Below are positions 35,150 to 47,761 of a stretch of DNA of 64,000 nt, one piece after another. The stretch's first letter is position 1; each line of letters begins with the position of its first letter. The stretch is from Brachynemurus nebulosus (taxonomy: Eukaryota; Arthropoda; Insecta; Neuroptera; Myrmeleontidae): the NCBI GenBank assembly GCA_035578155.1, contig JAPWDM010000007.1, positions 29,610,413 to 29,674,412 of the forward strand, in the 5' to 3' direction. A model generated the notes under the pieces. That model was not told the origin of the DNA. It did no database searches and saw nothing but the letters and a program-made list of their open reading frames with translations. The translations under genes and the position numbers were made by a program.

Positions 35150-36043
35150 ATTGTAACATTTAGAAAGAAGAATTGTTTTCAGTCACAAAAAAAATTATTC
35201 GAAAACAGACATTAAACGATAAATATTTAATTCATTACTTATGATCGTATAATACTGACATTACAATAAATAATTACATGCAGTTCGACAGGTGGCAACG
35301 ATGTCATTTATCATTTATTTTGAAGGGTTGCGTACATTTTTATAATTCAACTTTTACTTAGGCCATCGACATCAAAACAATATCCACAATAACTCAAACT
35401 AATGTATTTCAATTCTAATTATTAACGCCGCACCGTCGTCATCAGGGAAAATTGAAAAATCAATTGTTTTATGGAAAAATAGATACTAGTTTTTTTTGTT
35501 TGTGATTCTTCGAAATAAGAATATATTTAACACTGTCACGTTACAGTCACGTACAAAAAAACAGTAACATATTTACTTAGAGATAAGTTTACTTTGTGAA
35601 AATTTTCTTTGTCTAATTTTCATTTAAAAAAAAAAAAAAAAAAAAAACATCAATTTTTTTTTTAAATCAGTAAATAAACAGATCGATTCATAAACTCCGA
35701 GCAATCTCCGTTTTAAAAATATCGGACCCGGAATTAAAGTCAGAAATGAAATTGGAATCAAAAGTTCCGATTTTTCGGAGTCAGAATCGAAGCTCCATAA
35801 CATTCCTAGCACAAATAAGGGTAAAATATGATTGACAAACTTCATCCGGAAAAAATAAAATAATTCATATTTCGGCAAAACTCTTTACAACGTTAAAAGT
35901 GGAAGTTTATTGTCAAGGTTGCTCCGAATGTAATGCCTTATATACTGGACAGACATCAAAGTCTCAAATCTACTGGAAACTTTCGGAATTGACAAATTAA
36001 ATAAGGGCCTAGTAAGGATAAAATTATTTTAAGTATATAAAAT
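35150..36043. other. AT-rich stretch, hAT-like terminus and repeat
   Basis: 35690-35806 is GGAGTC/CGGAATC-rich and ends GCTCCATAACATTCCTA, like another hAT-type end whose partner is not visible. 35930-36043 is the repeat also seen at 29850. Confidence 0.45.
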
Positions 36044-36047
36044 AATT

Positions 36048-36629
36048 GAAGAGGTGGATTCCAAAAGGTGCTAAGTCATTTTTTGTCTAATGTGAGATTT
36101 TAGTTGATGCAGAATGTTCAAGTCCAGCTCTACACGATTTTCGTAGTGCCACCCTTTAAAATGAGCTTAGTCTACTGTAAAATGAATGATGAAAAATGGA
36201 ATGTTTTCCAAAAAAGCGCTAAGTCAGTGACAGTTTTATTTCAAAACGCTCTATATCAAATTTACTCGTAAACCATTGCATTTTTTTTTTTTAATTTGCT
36301 TGTAGACAGATTTTCTGTTATGTCAAACACATGAAATAGCTAATAATGCACTGTTTGAAATGTTTCTTGAATAAAATATATCTGTATTTAAACAAACTAG
36401 GTTTATTTTAACCAACTCAACCCAACTTTTTAAAGGTTTGTTTTTTTTAATATAATCTATTGAAAATTATATGTATAAATAAGAACAAACAAATAACATC
36501 AATAATAATTATTATCTAAGAACTTGAAAATAATTTAAACAGATTACTACATTTGCCTACCTAGATAGTTTTTTACATTCCTGAAAAATTGCAAAAAGTG
36601 ACTTAGCGCGTTTTGGAATCCACCTCTTC
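36048..36629. mobile_element. GAAGAGG element with AATT duplication, copy 1
   Basis: TIRs GAAGAGGTGGATTCCAAAA, with GCGCTAAGTCA motifs repeated just inside, flanked by AATT (36044-36047 and 36630-36633). The same genomic repeat at about 29976 reads AAAATAATTATTTGC without the insertion, an empty site that confirms both the boundaries and the 4-bp duplication. The 582-bp interior is non-coding. Confidence 0.9.
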
Positions 36630-36633
36630 AATT

Positions 36634-38000
36634 ATTTATATCCAACAAAGAATAAAAATTTGTTGCTATTTCCAAATATCTTTTGTACATTTTAATTCAA
36701 AATTCACTTTCTTTCATAGTTATTTGTTATTATTATATCATTAATGACGAATACAATCCTGTATATACTTGTTATATGGTCTTTCCTTTACTATCAATTT
36801 TATTTTATTTATACATGTCGACAAATCAATGATTCAAAAAGAGCTATGTCATATTTCTTTTGTCGATGAGTGTACGAAGTTCTTTGTTTAAAAATGCCTA
36901 AGTACATCCGTGTTTATTTCGACAATAATGTTCTTCTAATACAGTTATAACATTTCCCCAAGGAAGGGTAAAGTTTCCCAATCTATTCCAAGAATACATT
37001 TATAATTCGATATGGATAGAAAGTTGCATGTTTCTTATCAGGTCAGGGGCGTTGCACATCCGGTGATAATTACGCGATGTCCTGTCAGATAGTAAAACAA
37101 ACAGTGGCTAATGATCTGTGTCGATTTTGAAATTTAGGCATTTAATTTTTTTTAAAAAAGGACCAGGACAGTAACAAAACAAGGTGTGGGGTCGATTCGG
37201 CACTGGGGGTTACATGCGATCTTTAAGGCCCTAGATTAATGACAAAATTAATACTGATCGAAAAATTTTCAAAACACTGGGAAAGAAATTTGAAAAGTGA
37301 TAGCAAAAGGTGAAGAGATTCGCAAAACTTGTTGAATAAGAACGCTTAGGTTATGTATTTTTTCTATTCAAACCAAAACTCATATAAAAACTTCCTAAAC
37401 CACGCTTAAATTTAAAATTCCGATAAATATTCGAAGCCACAAGTTACTTTTTGGAGTTTTCAACCTTAACCATAGTTGCTCTGAGATAGTCAGGTACAAA
37501 AGTATATCTCAAAAAAAAAAATTTCTTTTATCAAAAATTAAATAATGTTATTAATATTCTTCAGGGATTATATTTGTATTCGACTTGTTTTTTAATTTCC
37601 GCGGGCTTTTGTTGTAGCAATAGAAAAACATTGTTGAAAAAGCGTTGTAAAAACGTTGTAATATGATGTTTATAAACTATATTGCAAAAATGGCGTGGTG
37701 AATAATTTTTATTTCTTATTAAATATAGTTTGTAACGTTGTATTTTATAACATATTAAATTTTTATCAAATTCCTTTGACACGTTTTGATTTTATTAAAA
37801 AAAAAAATAGAGTTTTCCCATAAGAGCCCGTGTTAAAATTACAAAACTTTGAAATCGTTTTTCTCAAAATTGGGGTGGTCAAATTTTTTTTCGGTAAGGC
37901 CTGTATTACTGGTATTGAATTAAATAAATATCTAGAGTTTCGTTAAAACCCTTTAAAAAAATCGTTTTATCGATCAACTACCTCAACTTACCTGCAATAT
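36634..38000. other. AT-rich stretch, no gene recognised
   Basis: 37470-37600 is repeat S copy 2. 37031 has CAGGGGCGTTGCACA, a hAT-like start without a partner. No gene is supported. Confidence 0.45.
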
Positions 38001-38004
38001 TTAA

Positions 38005-38785
38005 GGGGAGGTTTACTCGAGAGTCCTTAAAATTATGTATTTTTCTAGAATTTTTTTCTGAAGAACGGAAGTAAATATCAATTTCAAATTTTGTGCACAT
38101 ATTTATTAAGTATTAAACTACTCAAAAAAAATTTTTCAAGGAAAAATATAAAAAAGTGTCTATTTTATAGATAGTGCAGTGTGACGATCCGAAAATCCAA
38201 TGCCTTGTTGGTGGACATCCTAGCACCGGTAATAAACCTCCGAAATCCAAAAACAAAAAATATTTATAAAATATATGAAGAGTACCGACACCTCTGCCTA
38301 TAATATCAATAAATTGCTGAAAGAAAAAAAAATGGCGGATGTTTGAACTTTTGATTACGATTTTTGTCTTATTTTTCGCTCTTTAAAGTAAAAAAAATAA
38401 AAAAAAATATTGAAAGTGTATCGAACTTAGGTAGAGGTACCGAAGAATTGAATTATCTTTAAAATAAAAAATTTAAAAAAAGGATCCATCGAATAGTTTT
38501 TGAGTTATCGTGTCCACCAGTTCCAAGAATGTAGTTCCGAGATATTATAAAATATACATAAAGAAACGTATTTTCAAAATTTTACATTTAATACTCATTA
38601 TTGCGTGAACTACGTTTTTTGAATTTTTTTTTTTATAGAAAGCTGGATTCGGTTAATGTGCAAGAATCTTGTTTTTAAATTATTTTCAGTAAAATCACTT
38701 TGGAAACATATTCTACACATAATTAACTATCAATTTCTGCAAAAAAAATTCGATTTTTTTTAACGACTCTCAAGTAAACCTCCCC
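38005..38785. mobile_element. TTAA-flanked element, GGGGAGGTTTACT TIRs
   Basis: Left GGGGAGGTTTACTCGAGAGTC, right (inverted) GGGGAGGTTTACTTGAGAGTC, both beside TTAA (38001-38004 and 38786-38789). TTAA duplication suggests a piggyBac-type transposase, although these TIRs lack the CCCTAGA start of the other two TTAA elements here. 781 bp, non-coding. Confidence 0.75.
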
Positions 38786-39656
38786 TTAATGAAACAATTG
38801 TTTTCCGCGAACATTACGCTTTGTTTCACTTGCTTCGGTCATCCCTAATTAAGTATTATTACATACAAGGAACACTTAAAATGCGGTTGCCACTCGTCCA
38901 AGTACATTTTTGCCTAAATACTTCCCTGATCAATTAAGTCATTTGAAAATAATGTATGAAGTTATCACACGCAAGTAAAAGTAACTTAATCATTATTTCA
39001 AATCTTACCCATGATACTTTCTATTTTAAATACGTTGGCTACCGCTATTTTTATTAATTTATTACTGTAAATCAATTTTTTTTCTTATTGTTTTAATTAG
39101 ACGGATTTTTTATTGCATTAATTAACATTCAAATATACCTATGTGAATTAACTATATTAGCGAAATCGTATTAAAATAAATATAACTGGCTATGTACTCG
39201 TACCGATTTAATTGCTACCGCACTGAAAAATTTATTATTTTAATTGCACGAATATATATTATATTATTGTCGATTGTGTTTATAAACAATTAAAAAACAA
39301 AACAAAAAACAACAAACTTTCATACGATTTATTTTGAGTTAAATTAAATCAGAATATCTGAACGGTAGAGTGGGTCTTAAAATACCCCTGTCGCAGTATC
39401 CTGCATAACATCGCGAGTTTCCGTTTATAAAAATTAGTTTTGCTCGGAAACTAGTTTGATATAGAACAATAGTTAAAAGACCTTTTTTATGTAATTTTTT
39501 CTCCTCTTTTAAATGGTGTAAAAAAATTTCACAAAAATTGTTAATTAGGTGGCAATTTTGACAAAAAACTAATTTTTTGCAAGAACACAAAAGCATGTTC
39601 CTGGCATCCGACGTGTCTGGCTAACGAATTTGTCCAACGGTTTGGGACTTCCAACA

Positions 39657-40098
39657 GAGTTTTTTGAGAGTTGCCATTTCTATTACAATCAAATTTTTAT
39701 GATAGAAATGGTACTGGAAAAGGTTCTTTTCTTGGATGTAATGGAAACGTAACCAAGAAAAACACTATCGGTTGAAGTAGCCTCAAGTACATATGCATAT
39801 TTTTACCGCCTAACTGATAAATTAAAGAAAAATTAAAATATTAAACTTGGGTAAAAAAATTTTTTTGCTCATTTATGTTGTTAATTAATGCATTAGATCA
39901 GTTTTATCGAAAAATTAATATATAGTCCCATTTTAAAATCTATAAGTTTGTATCATAGCTCGAAAACCATAAGAGCTATAAAGCTCCTGATTATAGCAAT
40001 CGGTTGCCCCCGTCGATATCTACAACTCTTATTTTAACAATTTTTCGATTAAATCAACGATTTGGCTGTATAAAAATGGCAACTCTCGAAAAACTCAC
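39657..40098. mobile_element. Element with GAGAGTTGCCATTT TIRs inside family X
   Basis: Left GAGTTTTTTGAGAGTTGCC and right (inverted) GAGTTTTTCGAGAGTTGCC, each continuing ATTT(C/T)TAT. About 440 bp, non-coding; no clean target duplication because flanking X sequence is deleted. Confidence 0.7.
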
Positions 40099-40101
40099 AC
40101 A

Positions 40102-40102
<1 letters not shown>

Positions 40103-40166
<64 letters not shown>
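40103..40166. repeat. (TA)n microsatellite in family X copy 4
   Basis: About 64 bases of uninterrupted TA. Confidence 0.97.
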
Positions 40167-40169
<3 letters not shown>

Positions 40170-40288
40170 TTTAGTGAATATTATTTTCGGTTTCTAGGGA
40201 CCTCAAAACAAATTTCTGCCATAGTCCCGGGCTCAAGTCGCGTCATGACAGTGGCTGTAATAGCTGAATTCCATTCTGGAAATTCGCT

Positions 40289-41395
40289 AAAAAAAAATCT
40301 AAAAAATGTAACGGGTATGGATACTATGGATGGAGTCGAATTTCCACGTCGAAAATATGAAAATTTTAAAATATCTTACAATTTCTTCAACAAACCATTC
40401 AACTTTTACGAAATTTAATAAAAATGTTTCGAAGTCTCAAACCTTATCTTGGATGAGTTCGTCAATCATACCAGTCAGCTACTCGGAATCGAGTATTTTC
40501 GGTTACTTTTTAGTAAAAAAAAAAAAAAAAGAAAAAAAAAAATGAGTATTCTGACAATTTTTTTGACACCATCATAGAAAACGGGTAAAATTACCTACGA
40601 CCGACTTTGTGTTCTTTTAAAAAAATTTCCGTCCCTCTTAAAAAAATTCTAATCCAACTCACTTTTGATTTTGGACTTCGAAACAACTTCGAAAATCGAT
40701 CTTTATTTTCACTTTTAAAAGCACTGAAAAATTTTATTAAACTTGATGACTTCATAAAAGTAAAAAAATTTCTTAAACTTTACGGAAGTGATTTGAATTA
40801 GGGTGATTTCGGTATGAACTTTTCATTTTGCTACCCAAAATAACAAAATTCCTCTAAGAAATAAATGTGTTTGATTCGACCGAAGTTCTTTCTTCGAATG
40901 GTTTTAAAAAAATATATAATTAAAAAAATTTTTCCAAAAGGATGTACTTCGTTGCCTCAGTGACAATAATTTGACTGGAACCCTTTAGGAGTTGCGTGTC
41001 AACTTACAAAAAAAAAATTGTATTTAATCCATCAAATATTTTGTGGTTATTTTTTAATTGAATTTACTACATACAGTACACTCCAAAAATAAAACATAAC
41101 CCAAAAAATATAACCACTGGATTGGGAAGATTAAAAAATGAAATTACCATCAGAATCAAAAATTTGGGATCAAAATTGAGTGAAAACTTAATTTTCTGTT
41201 AATCACTTATAAAACAGTGCTTGTCTCTATAGTTTTTAATACGTACAATTCAAAAATAATCATCAAAAAAGTGTAATTCCAAGGGAACATTCTGTATGAT
41301 ATCGAAATATATATGGCGTTCCATTTAAAAAATGAAAAAATGAATTTTGTATAATAAACAAAATTTTTTGCCCATCTTGTCACACTATCCAATAG
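40289..41395. other. Family U fragment and unassigned AT-rich sequence
   Basis: 40590-40870 matches family U (AAATTTTATTAAACTTGATG, AGGGTGATTTCGGTATGAAC, AAATTCCTCTAAGAAA). A run AAAAAAAAAAAAAAAGAAAAAA lies at 40517. The rest shows nothing recognisable. Confidence 0.45.
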
Positions 41396-41403
41396 AGTAT
41401 TAA

Positions 41404-41582
41404 CAGGGCCGAACTTAGCCTAAGTGGCGCCCGGGGCAAGGTCAAAAAAATGGCGACCCTGCAGAACAAAAATTTCCTTTCTCCCTGACAAAAAACAAGT
41501 GATCTTAAATCACTTTTCGGTGCCCGCAACACCTGCCGCCCGGGACATGTGCCCCGCCTGCCCCCACCTAGATTCGGCTCTG
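41404..41582. mobile_element. hAT MITE (179 bp) with perfect TSD
   Basis: Left CAGGGCCGAACTTAGCC, right (inverted) CAGAGCCGAATCTAGG, with a perfect 8-bp duplication AGTATTAA (41396-41403 and 41583-41590). GC-rich against its flanks. The open frame 41424-41744 that crosses it is therefore not a gene. Confidence 0.93.
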
Positions 41583-41590
41583 AGTATTAA

Positions 41591-42320
41591 TAATAATTTT
41601 CAACGGAATTCTTACAAAGTTAAAATGGCTCAAAAATTATTGCGTTTAGACGTAGAACATCCCAACGAAACTGGGGCTTATAATATAATACAATATAAAT
41701 GTACTATTGAAAACATCACATTCAATTTTTGGTGTGAATTATGAGATAAAAATTCAATTTGAAGAACTATTTGAATTAAAATAATTGGTTTTTTTTTGGG
41801 TATGTATTAATTTTTTTTTTTTTTTTTTATTAGTAATGTAAATTTATAGCCGGGAGCGGCTTATTAATAAATTTTTTTCGTACATTTTTGCATGATATCC
41901 ACCCCCGTGTTCATACCCCCACTTCACCTATCTATCCATAGGTGTCAGGTGCTATGTTAAATAATTTCGTGTGGTTATGTAACTCTTTTTATTTCAACAA
42001 CAATAGCTTGAATGACGAAAGGTGTGGTGATGTAATTCGTGTCTATTGACACGGCAGGTGTAAGTACAATTGGCTCTCGTTTTCCCCGGTACTTACTGTT
42101 ATATAGAAAATCGGATGTTTAAAATATTAAAAAATACTGTTTTGGGGATTCCCCTATTAACTGCATGTTAAAAAAAAGTTATCTCACAAACTATACATTC
42201 GAATTGGTTCAAATACAGCAAAAACTGTTTTTATGCGATTTTTAAAATTTGTTTCTTAAAAAAAATGTCCGTCAAAGTGCATAATGAGAACTTATTGTTA
42301 TATAGAAAATCGTATATATA
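41591..42320. other. No gene recognised; family V fragment
   Basis: 42135-42260 matches family V (GGGGATTCCCCTATTAACTGC, CACAAACTATACATTCGAATT), with relatives at 50850 and 59765. A T run lies at 41811-41828. Confidence 0.45.
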
Positions 42321-42321
42321 A

Positions 42322-43216
42322 CCCTAGAATCATACGTACACGTCAAAATGACGAACGAACTTCTCTACTTGCTCCAATATTACAACTTGTCGTTGCCTGC
42401 TTGTTGTGAAACTTCTGTTATCTAATTTATTTGTTATTATAACACAGCAAATGTATAAATTTTGTTTTTGTTTGCTGTCGTTTTGTTTATATTGAAATAG
42501 GGTGCGTCAAAAGGACGACGATGTATGATTAACCTATGTTTTTTTTAAAGATTTTGTACTTCACATATAAAAGTTTTCCTAATTTTTCTAAAATTTATTA
42601 AATTTATGAATGTTATAATTAATTTATTCAATTATTATGATAATGTGAAAGATGATTACAGCTGTTTGACTTATAGACGACATAATACTGAAGTTTTAAT
42701 ATATTGAATCGAAAACTAAAGAATGCGTTTCAAGTGACTTAATAAACGATTAACAATTTATTTTGTGGAAAATATTTTAATTTCTATTATTTTTTGACAT
42801 CTTTAGAAAATTTACAAATGTGCTTAATGGGGAAATAACTACATATCTATAGGAATATTTATGACTGAGAAATTTCACATTCTGTAAAGTCACACATGTC
42901 CATTGACTCATAATAGTTTATAAATTAATTATTTGAAACACATGTTTTATGATACAATTGATGTATTTATCTATTTTTTAATTTTTATAATGAAAATATG
43001 CTTTGATAAAAAGATTAAAAAAATTAATAAATATTTACATTAAGAAATTTTTCCAAATCCAATTTTTTTAAATATTTTATTGGCTTTTGTAGTATTGTTA
43101 TGTAAAAAAAATGTTTTTTGCAAATAAACTCTAAAACTCTCCGTAAATAGTCCATCCGTCAAAACGACCTAGATGTATGATTAACGTTTCTCGTAGACCA
43201 ACGTATGATTCTAGGG
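42322..43216. mobile_element. piggyBac-like non-autonomous element, copy 1
   Basis: Ends CCCTAGAATCATACGTAC and (inverted) CCCTAGAATCATACGTTGG; TTAA follows at the right (43217-43220), and a mutated ATAA precedes at the left. CCCTAGA starts and TTAA are typical of piggyBac. The subterminal GTCAAAATGACG palindrome recurs as GTCAAAAGGACGACG. 895 bp, no transposase. Confidence 0.8.
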
Positions 43217-43220
43217 TTAA

Positions 43221-43660
43221 TAGTACAAAATCCGTTTTCTGATAACGTATCTTTTTGATACGTTAATAAATTTATAATTACTGTGATAATTTTTAAGTAC
43301 TATTTTTGTTTAGGTGCTAATTATAATTATTGTATCTATAATAAACTATTACGTATTACCTGTTAAGACACTTAACACCACAACTAAGTAATTAAATCAA
43401 CAAAAATAAAAAATTAGATCACGTAATAATCACTGTAAATGATCCAGATGTCGATGAGGTGCGTCGAACGTTCGACATCGAAAGATTTCTAGGTGTATAC
43501 GATACGTTTACGATCTGAAAAATGTTATCGGAACGTGTTGCATGTAAAATTATTTTTACCCCCTTACTAGTAAAAAAAAAAAAGTGGTTATACCGTACGA
43601 TACAGTACACGGCAAAATAAACAAGACAAAACAGATCGTTAGAAAAAATTAATTTTGATT
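43221..43660. other. AT-rich stretch, no gene recognised
   Basis: Nothing bounded. GAACGTTCGAC near 43469 is a short palindrome only. Confidence 0.4.
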
Positions 43661-43664
43661 CTGG

Positions 43665-43829
43665 CTAGCCAGAATTCCGTATTTTTTTTCATTTGCCGTC
43701 GGGGTCAATAGAAACGAATAGGTTTATTCTCTCTTTACACTCTTAAATTTTCGGGAAAAAGTTGCCGCCTAGTGGGGCGCGCTTGGTTACAGTCCCTCCA
43801 GAGATCAAAATTTGTAGTTACGCCTCTGA
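43665..43829. mobile_element. Solo hAT-like terminus
   Basis: Ends ...TAGTTACGCCTCTG, the inverted form of CAGAGGCGTAACTA, a common hAT MITE start, with GC-rich GCCTAGTGGGGCGCGC inside. No matching opposite end was found. Confidence 0.45.
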
Positions 43830-44136
43830 TGAAATAGATGCTTACGTTTTGAAAAACAAGCAAAATTTTAATAATAATTTTTTTTTTTTGTAACCTAACC
43901 TAACAATTTTAACATTGATTTGAATTTATTTATTAATAGTAGTTTATGTTAAACTCAAATACAACCGTCTTGAAACTATAAAACTATTAACTATGCACCA
44001 CCGTTTTTTTTTTGTTTTTTTTTGGATAACCTCTTCTACACTATTAAAAATTTAAAATTTTGCACAGAACAACGAAGTTTAAAAGACTAGCGGAAGCGTT
44101 GCTGAAAAAATATTCTTGGAATAAATGAATTATTAA

Positions 44137-44378
44137 TAGTGTCCGACCGAAACAGGATTTGCAGTCGAAACGGAAACTTCGACCTCGGTCTCATAAGTTT
44201 TGACCGAAACCGAAACTTATTTAGACATGTTAAAATATCAATTGTATGCAGAAATCTAGTGTATGTATGGGACACGAACTCGCTCGAACGAAGCGCGACA
44301 ATTCACGAACACTGAGTTTCGATGCGGCCTAAACTTCGGCTGATTTTTGACCGAAACCGAAGGTTCGGTCGGTCACTA
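44137..44378. mobile_element. hAT-type element, CCGAAAC family (242 bp)
   Basis: Left TAGTGTCCGACCGAAAC, right (inverted) TAGTGACCGACCGAACC. Flanks ATTATTAA and CTTATTAA match at 7 of 8 positions. Ends are filled with GACCGAAACCGAAA iterations. Confidence 0.85.
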
Positions 44379-44386
44379 CTTATTAA

Positions 44387-45760
44387 TCTAAAATCTGTCA
44401 ACATTTGGCAACGTCACATTAAATCAAGCATGGCATGAAATTCAAAAATAAAATGCAAATCATATTAGTTACAAAATGCTGTTTAACAAAAAAAATTTAC
44501 AAAAATCACAAATAGCTTAAAAGCCCCTATAACGAAACGCGATCATATGTCCGAACAGTTTTGACATTTATATATAATGAAGTTATTTCTGAAAGAAACC
44601 TCTGATAACAGAAATTATTATTAATAGAATGATTATTTTTCAATTTAAATTCACCTCGAATTTAATGTTTCCTTACTAAATTAAAGAAATACATATATAT
44701 ATATTAAACAATTTTTGTTGAATACAGTATTTTCATCCTTTACTTACGTCTGATACTTAAACGTCATTCTATGTTTCCTACTCTGACGTCTAGATGTCCC
44801 TCTATGTGTCATATTACTCATATTACACGTCTGTTTGTATATCGGCTCCCAACTCCTAGTGTCATTAATATTTCTTTGTTTGCATATAGACGCCGACATT
44901 TTGTAAAAAGAAAACATTAATAAATAAAAATTTTTGGATTGTATTTTTTTAAAAACATATTCATTGGATTAAAAAATGGGTGTTGAATGTATTTGTCAAT
45001 GTTTATAGGCTAGTTTAATTATACATCTAAAAATAGTGTTCCGGTATAGGGGTTTTTATGTTACTACCGCTTTGTGACAAACCGGACAATTTTATTTTGT
45101 CATAGCCTGTACTTACGTATTAAATAAAACTGGAATGAATTAGGGAACGGTCAACCGCATTCGTATACAATGAAAAGAAAAAAAAAAACAACCCCCAATC
45201 AGTTCATAACCTATGATTACATTTCACCTCCTTTATTAGTAAGTAGGTGGCCGATAGGTGCGCTAGTGACGACGACGCGATAGCCATTGCTACCATGCAC
45301 CTCAATTTACTCCTGTTGTACTGGGGGGTAATAGATTCATGGAAATAGTGTAATATTCATGGAAACAATTTACTATTATATTATGGGAAGCGAATTAAAA
45401 TTGGGTCGTTGATCGGCTGATTTCACCGTTCGTGTTATTAAATGGAAGAGCGTTCTTCATATTTTTTGTCATGTGACAACCATACCATTGTGGTTTTAGT
45501 CCATCATTTTTAATATTATTTTTAATCAAAAAAAAAAAAAAGTAATAATAGAATTTTTTAATTAATTTTATTTTTACCATTTTTGTGACATACAAACTTA
45601 TTGTGGGACGTTGACCCAATATCGAAAAAATAATATTCGATACTGATTTCTGGTTTGGAGTTATTACTAAATTTTAAAGTAGTTGGTCGATAAAACGATT
45701 TTTTCAAAGGAATTTAACGAAACTTCTCTAGATATTTATTTAATTCAATACCAAATTAAC
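44387..45760. other. No gene recognised
   Basis: 45240-45310 is a slightly GC-richer patch (GACGACGACGCGATAGCC) without an open frame or domain. The rest is AT-rich. Confidence 0.4.
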
Positions 45761-45763
45761 CAC

Positions 45764-45808
45764 CGTAAAACCGTCCAGACCCGGACACTTTGCACCAATC
45801 TTCAAATG
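45764..45808. mobile_element. Solo CCGTAAAACCGTC terminus
   Basis: CCGTAAAACCGTCCAGACCC, then GGACACTTTGCACCAATC, as at 26695, cut off by the hAT element that follows. Confidence 0.6.
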
Positions 45809-46502
45809 TAGAGATGTCGATTCTCCAAAAAAAATATCGTGTTTTGGATCGATTTAAATTGAAATCAAAAAAATCGATTTAAAAAAAATCGATTCTGTAA
45901 GATCGATCTAAAAAATCGAAATTTTGAAAAGTTTAATAAAATTAGCTGATAATTTTTGTTTAAGGGACTTACTTGATAGTACATAGGTAATATCGGTAAT
46001 ATCGTGTAAAAACGCCTTACATTATATTTATAAAGGCGATGAATGAGTTAACTTTTCCATTATAATTATAAAAAATAAGGCAATTGAATATGTAGGACGA
46101 ATACCACGAATTGAACCAAGTTTATTCAAAAATTTCAAACAAATTGACAAAAAAATGTTTTCTAAATAAGTCGCTTTTATGGGAAAGGGATCGTCGTTTG
46201 CACAGATAGGTGGTCTCTTCCTTCTTTTTGTATTAATAGTCTGACTTTATTATATAGAGCCATAGGAGGGGTTCGTTGATATAACGAGTAAAAAGTGACA
46301 ATTAACAATAGAGTTTTTGGTGTTTCATTTTAACACATGTTTCTTTGTAGAATTACTATTAAAATGAAGTTATTTTTGGAAAAAATCGGTTATCGATCTC
46401 TTACTTTTAATAATCGATTCATGAATCGATTCAAATGAAAAAAATCGAAAAAAGAATCGATTTTTTAAGCTTCGATTAATCGATTTAAAATCGACATCTC
46501 TA
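45809..46502. mobile_element. hAT-type element, ATCGATT family, copy 2
   Basis: Near-identical to 15180-15867 with the same TIRs TAGAGATGTCGATT. The flanks TTCAAATG and CCTTCTAG do not match, so one side was deleted or rearranged after insertion. Confidence 0.88.
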
Positions 46503-47566
46503 CCTTCTAGTTTAATAGGCTTTTTGATTTTTTTGATTTCAGGCAGTGTGAAGGTCGCTATCACTGCAGCAGTGGGAGAACTTTTTTTTTGGAGCCTTGG
46601 CAGATCGCGAATAACTCACTGAATTTTCAATTTTTTTGTAAAAAAATTTTATCATGAATTTATTATATATCAACGGATACATCCTTAAAATATTAAAACA
46701 TTCCATACAGTAGTTTTCTTTACAAAAATTCCCAAAAATCACCTTTTTTCAGACGGTCACACTAGTGGTCTCCCTTAAATACATAATATTTCAAACAAAA
46801 TGCACTTCCCAAATAGAAGTAATTATTGATACAATGAGCTGTTTTAGATTTAATATTATCTTTGCTGTGATTACATTTTGAAAACAAAATATCAGTTTTG
46901 AATATGGAATTTGTATTTTATAATTAAATCCCAAGGCTACTTAAGTCACGTACACGCGATTACGAAAATTACAATTATTTTGAATAAAACTAAGAATTTT
47001 TTCTTTAATTAAATCGCCATTGACCTTTAAAATTTAATGAGAGGCCTCCATTGAAATGGCTCAAGGGATATATTATGTATGAGATAATGAGCGATTTTAT
47101 TAGCAAAATTGAACATGCACGCACATACCCGGAATAGAGAATTAACGATCATAGATCATTTCGTATACATAGATCATTTGTATTAATGATCATTAGAATC
47201 AAAATATTTGTAGATTTGATTTCGTCGAATAACTGGATTTTAATAATACACCCAGAAATACCACATTTTCTACCGTGATTATTCCAATTCATAGTTTATA
47301 ATTTGAAAACGGTTGTACTTGAGTTTGTCTTAAGTTAGTATTAATAAATAATAGATTTGTTCTTACAGTCAATTCTGAACTGGTTTAGTTTGAACTAATT
47401 CAAGCTGGTTTTCGAACTACATTTACAGTTCTAGCTAAAAAGTGAATATTTCAAGTCTGCACATGCGCACTGTTATATAACGGTCATTTTAATTCAATGT
47501 ACAAAAATGAATACTTTGAATTATTTATTTTACAATTAGATGGTATCACAAAATAATTATTTAATA
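46503..47566. other. AT-rich stretch with a possible family Z end
   Basis: 46751-46780 GGTCACACTAGTGGTCTCCC resembles a family Z terminus. 47292-47352 is the 62-bp repeat seen at 25195 and 43928. No gene is supported. Confidence 0.4.
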
Positions 47567-47574
47567 GTCAAAAA

Positions 47575-47753
47575 CAGGACCGACGAAAAAGTGGGGTAAT
47601 CGGGGTTACAGTCCCGGGGCGCCCGGAGCTTGAAGAGAGGGCCCGTATCTGTCGGCAGACGACGCGGGAACGAAGTTAAGAGTTTTTTTTTGTTCACCAC
47701 TTATCTTTTTGGAAAAAAATTTTTAAAAAATGCGATTTCTCTCCGCGGCCCTA
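47575..47753. mobile_element. hAT MITE (179 bp) with perfect TSD
   Basis: Left CAGGACCGACG, right (inverted) TAGGGCCGCGG; short TIRs but a perfect 8-bp duplication GTCAAAAA (47567-47574 and 47754-47761). GC-rich interior (GGGGCGCCCGG, GACGACGCGGGAACG). Confidence 0.85.
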
Positions 47754-47761
47754 GTCAAAAA

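Larger units (their letters stand above)
39381..40288 (-). mobile_element. Family X repeat, copy 4, split by another element
   Basis: One half is 39381-39656 (from AATACCCCTGTCGCAG to GGTTTGGGACTTCCAAC) and the other 40103-40288 (TA tract to CAGAATGGAATTC reversed). About 60 bases of X are missing at the insertion point. Confidence 0.75.

Noticed and set aside
41424..41744. 106-codon open frame
   Set aside because: It overlaps a hAT MITE with perfect TIRs and duplication; the GC-rich transposon explains the absence of stops.
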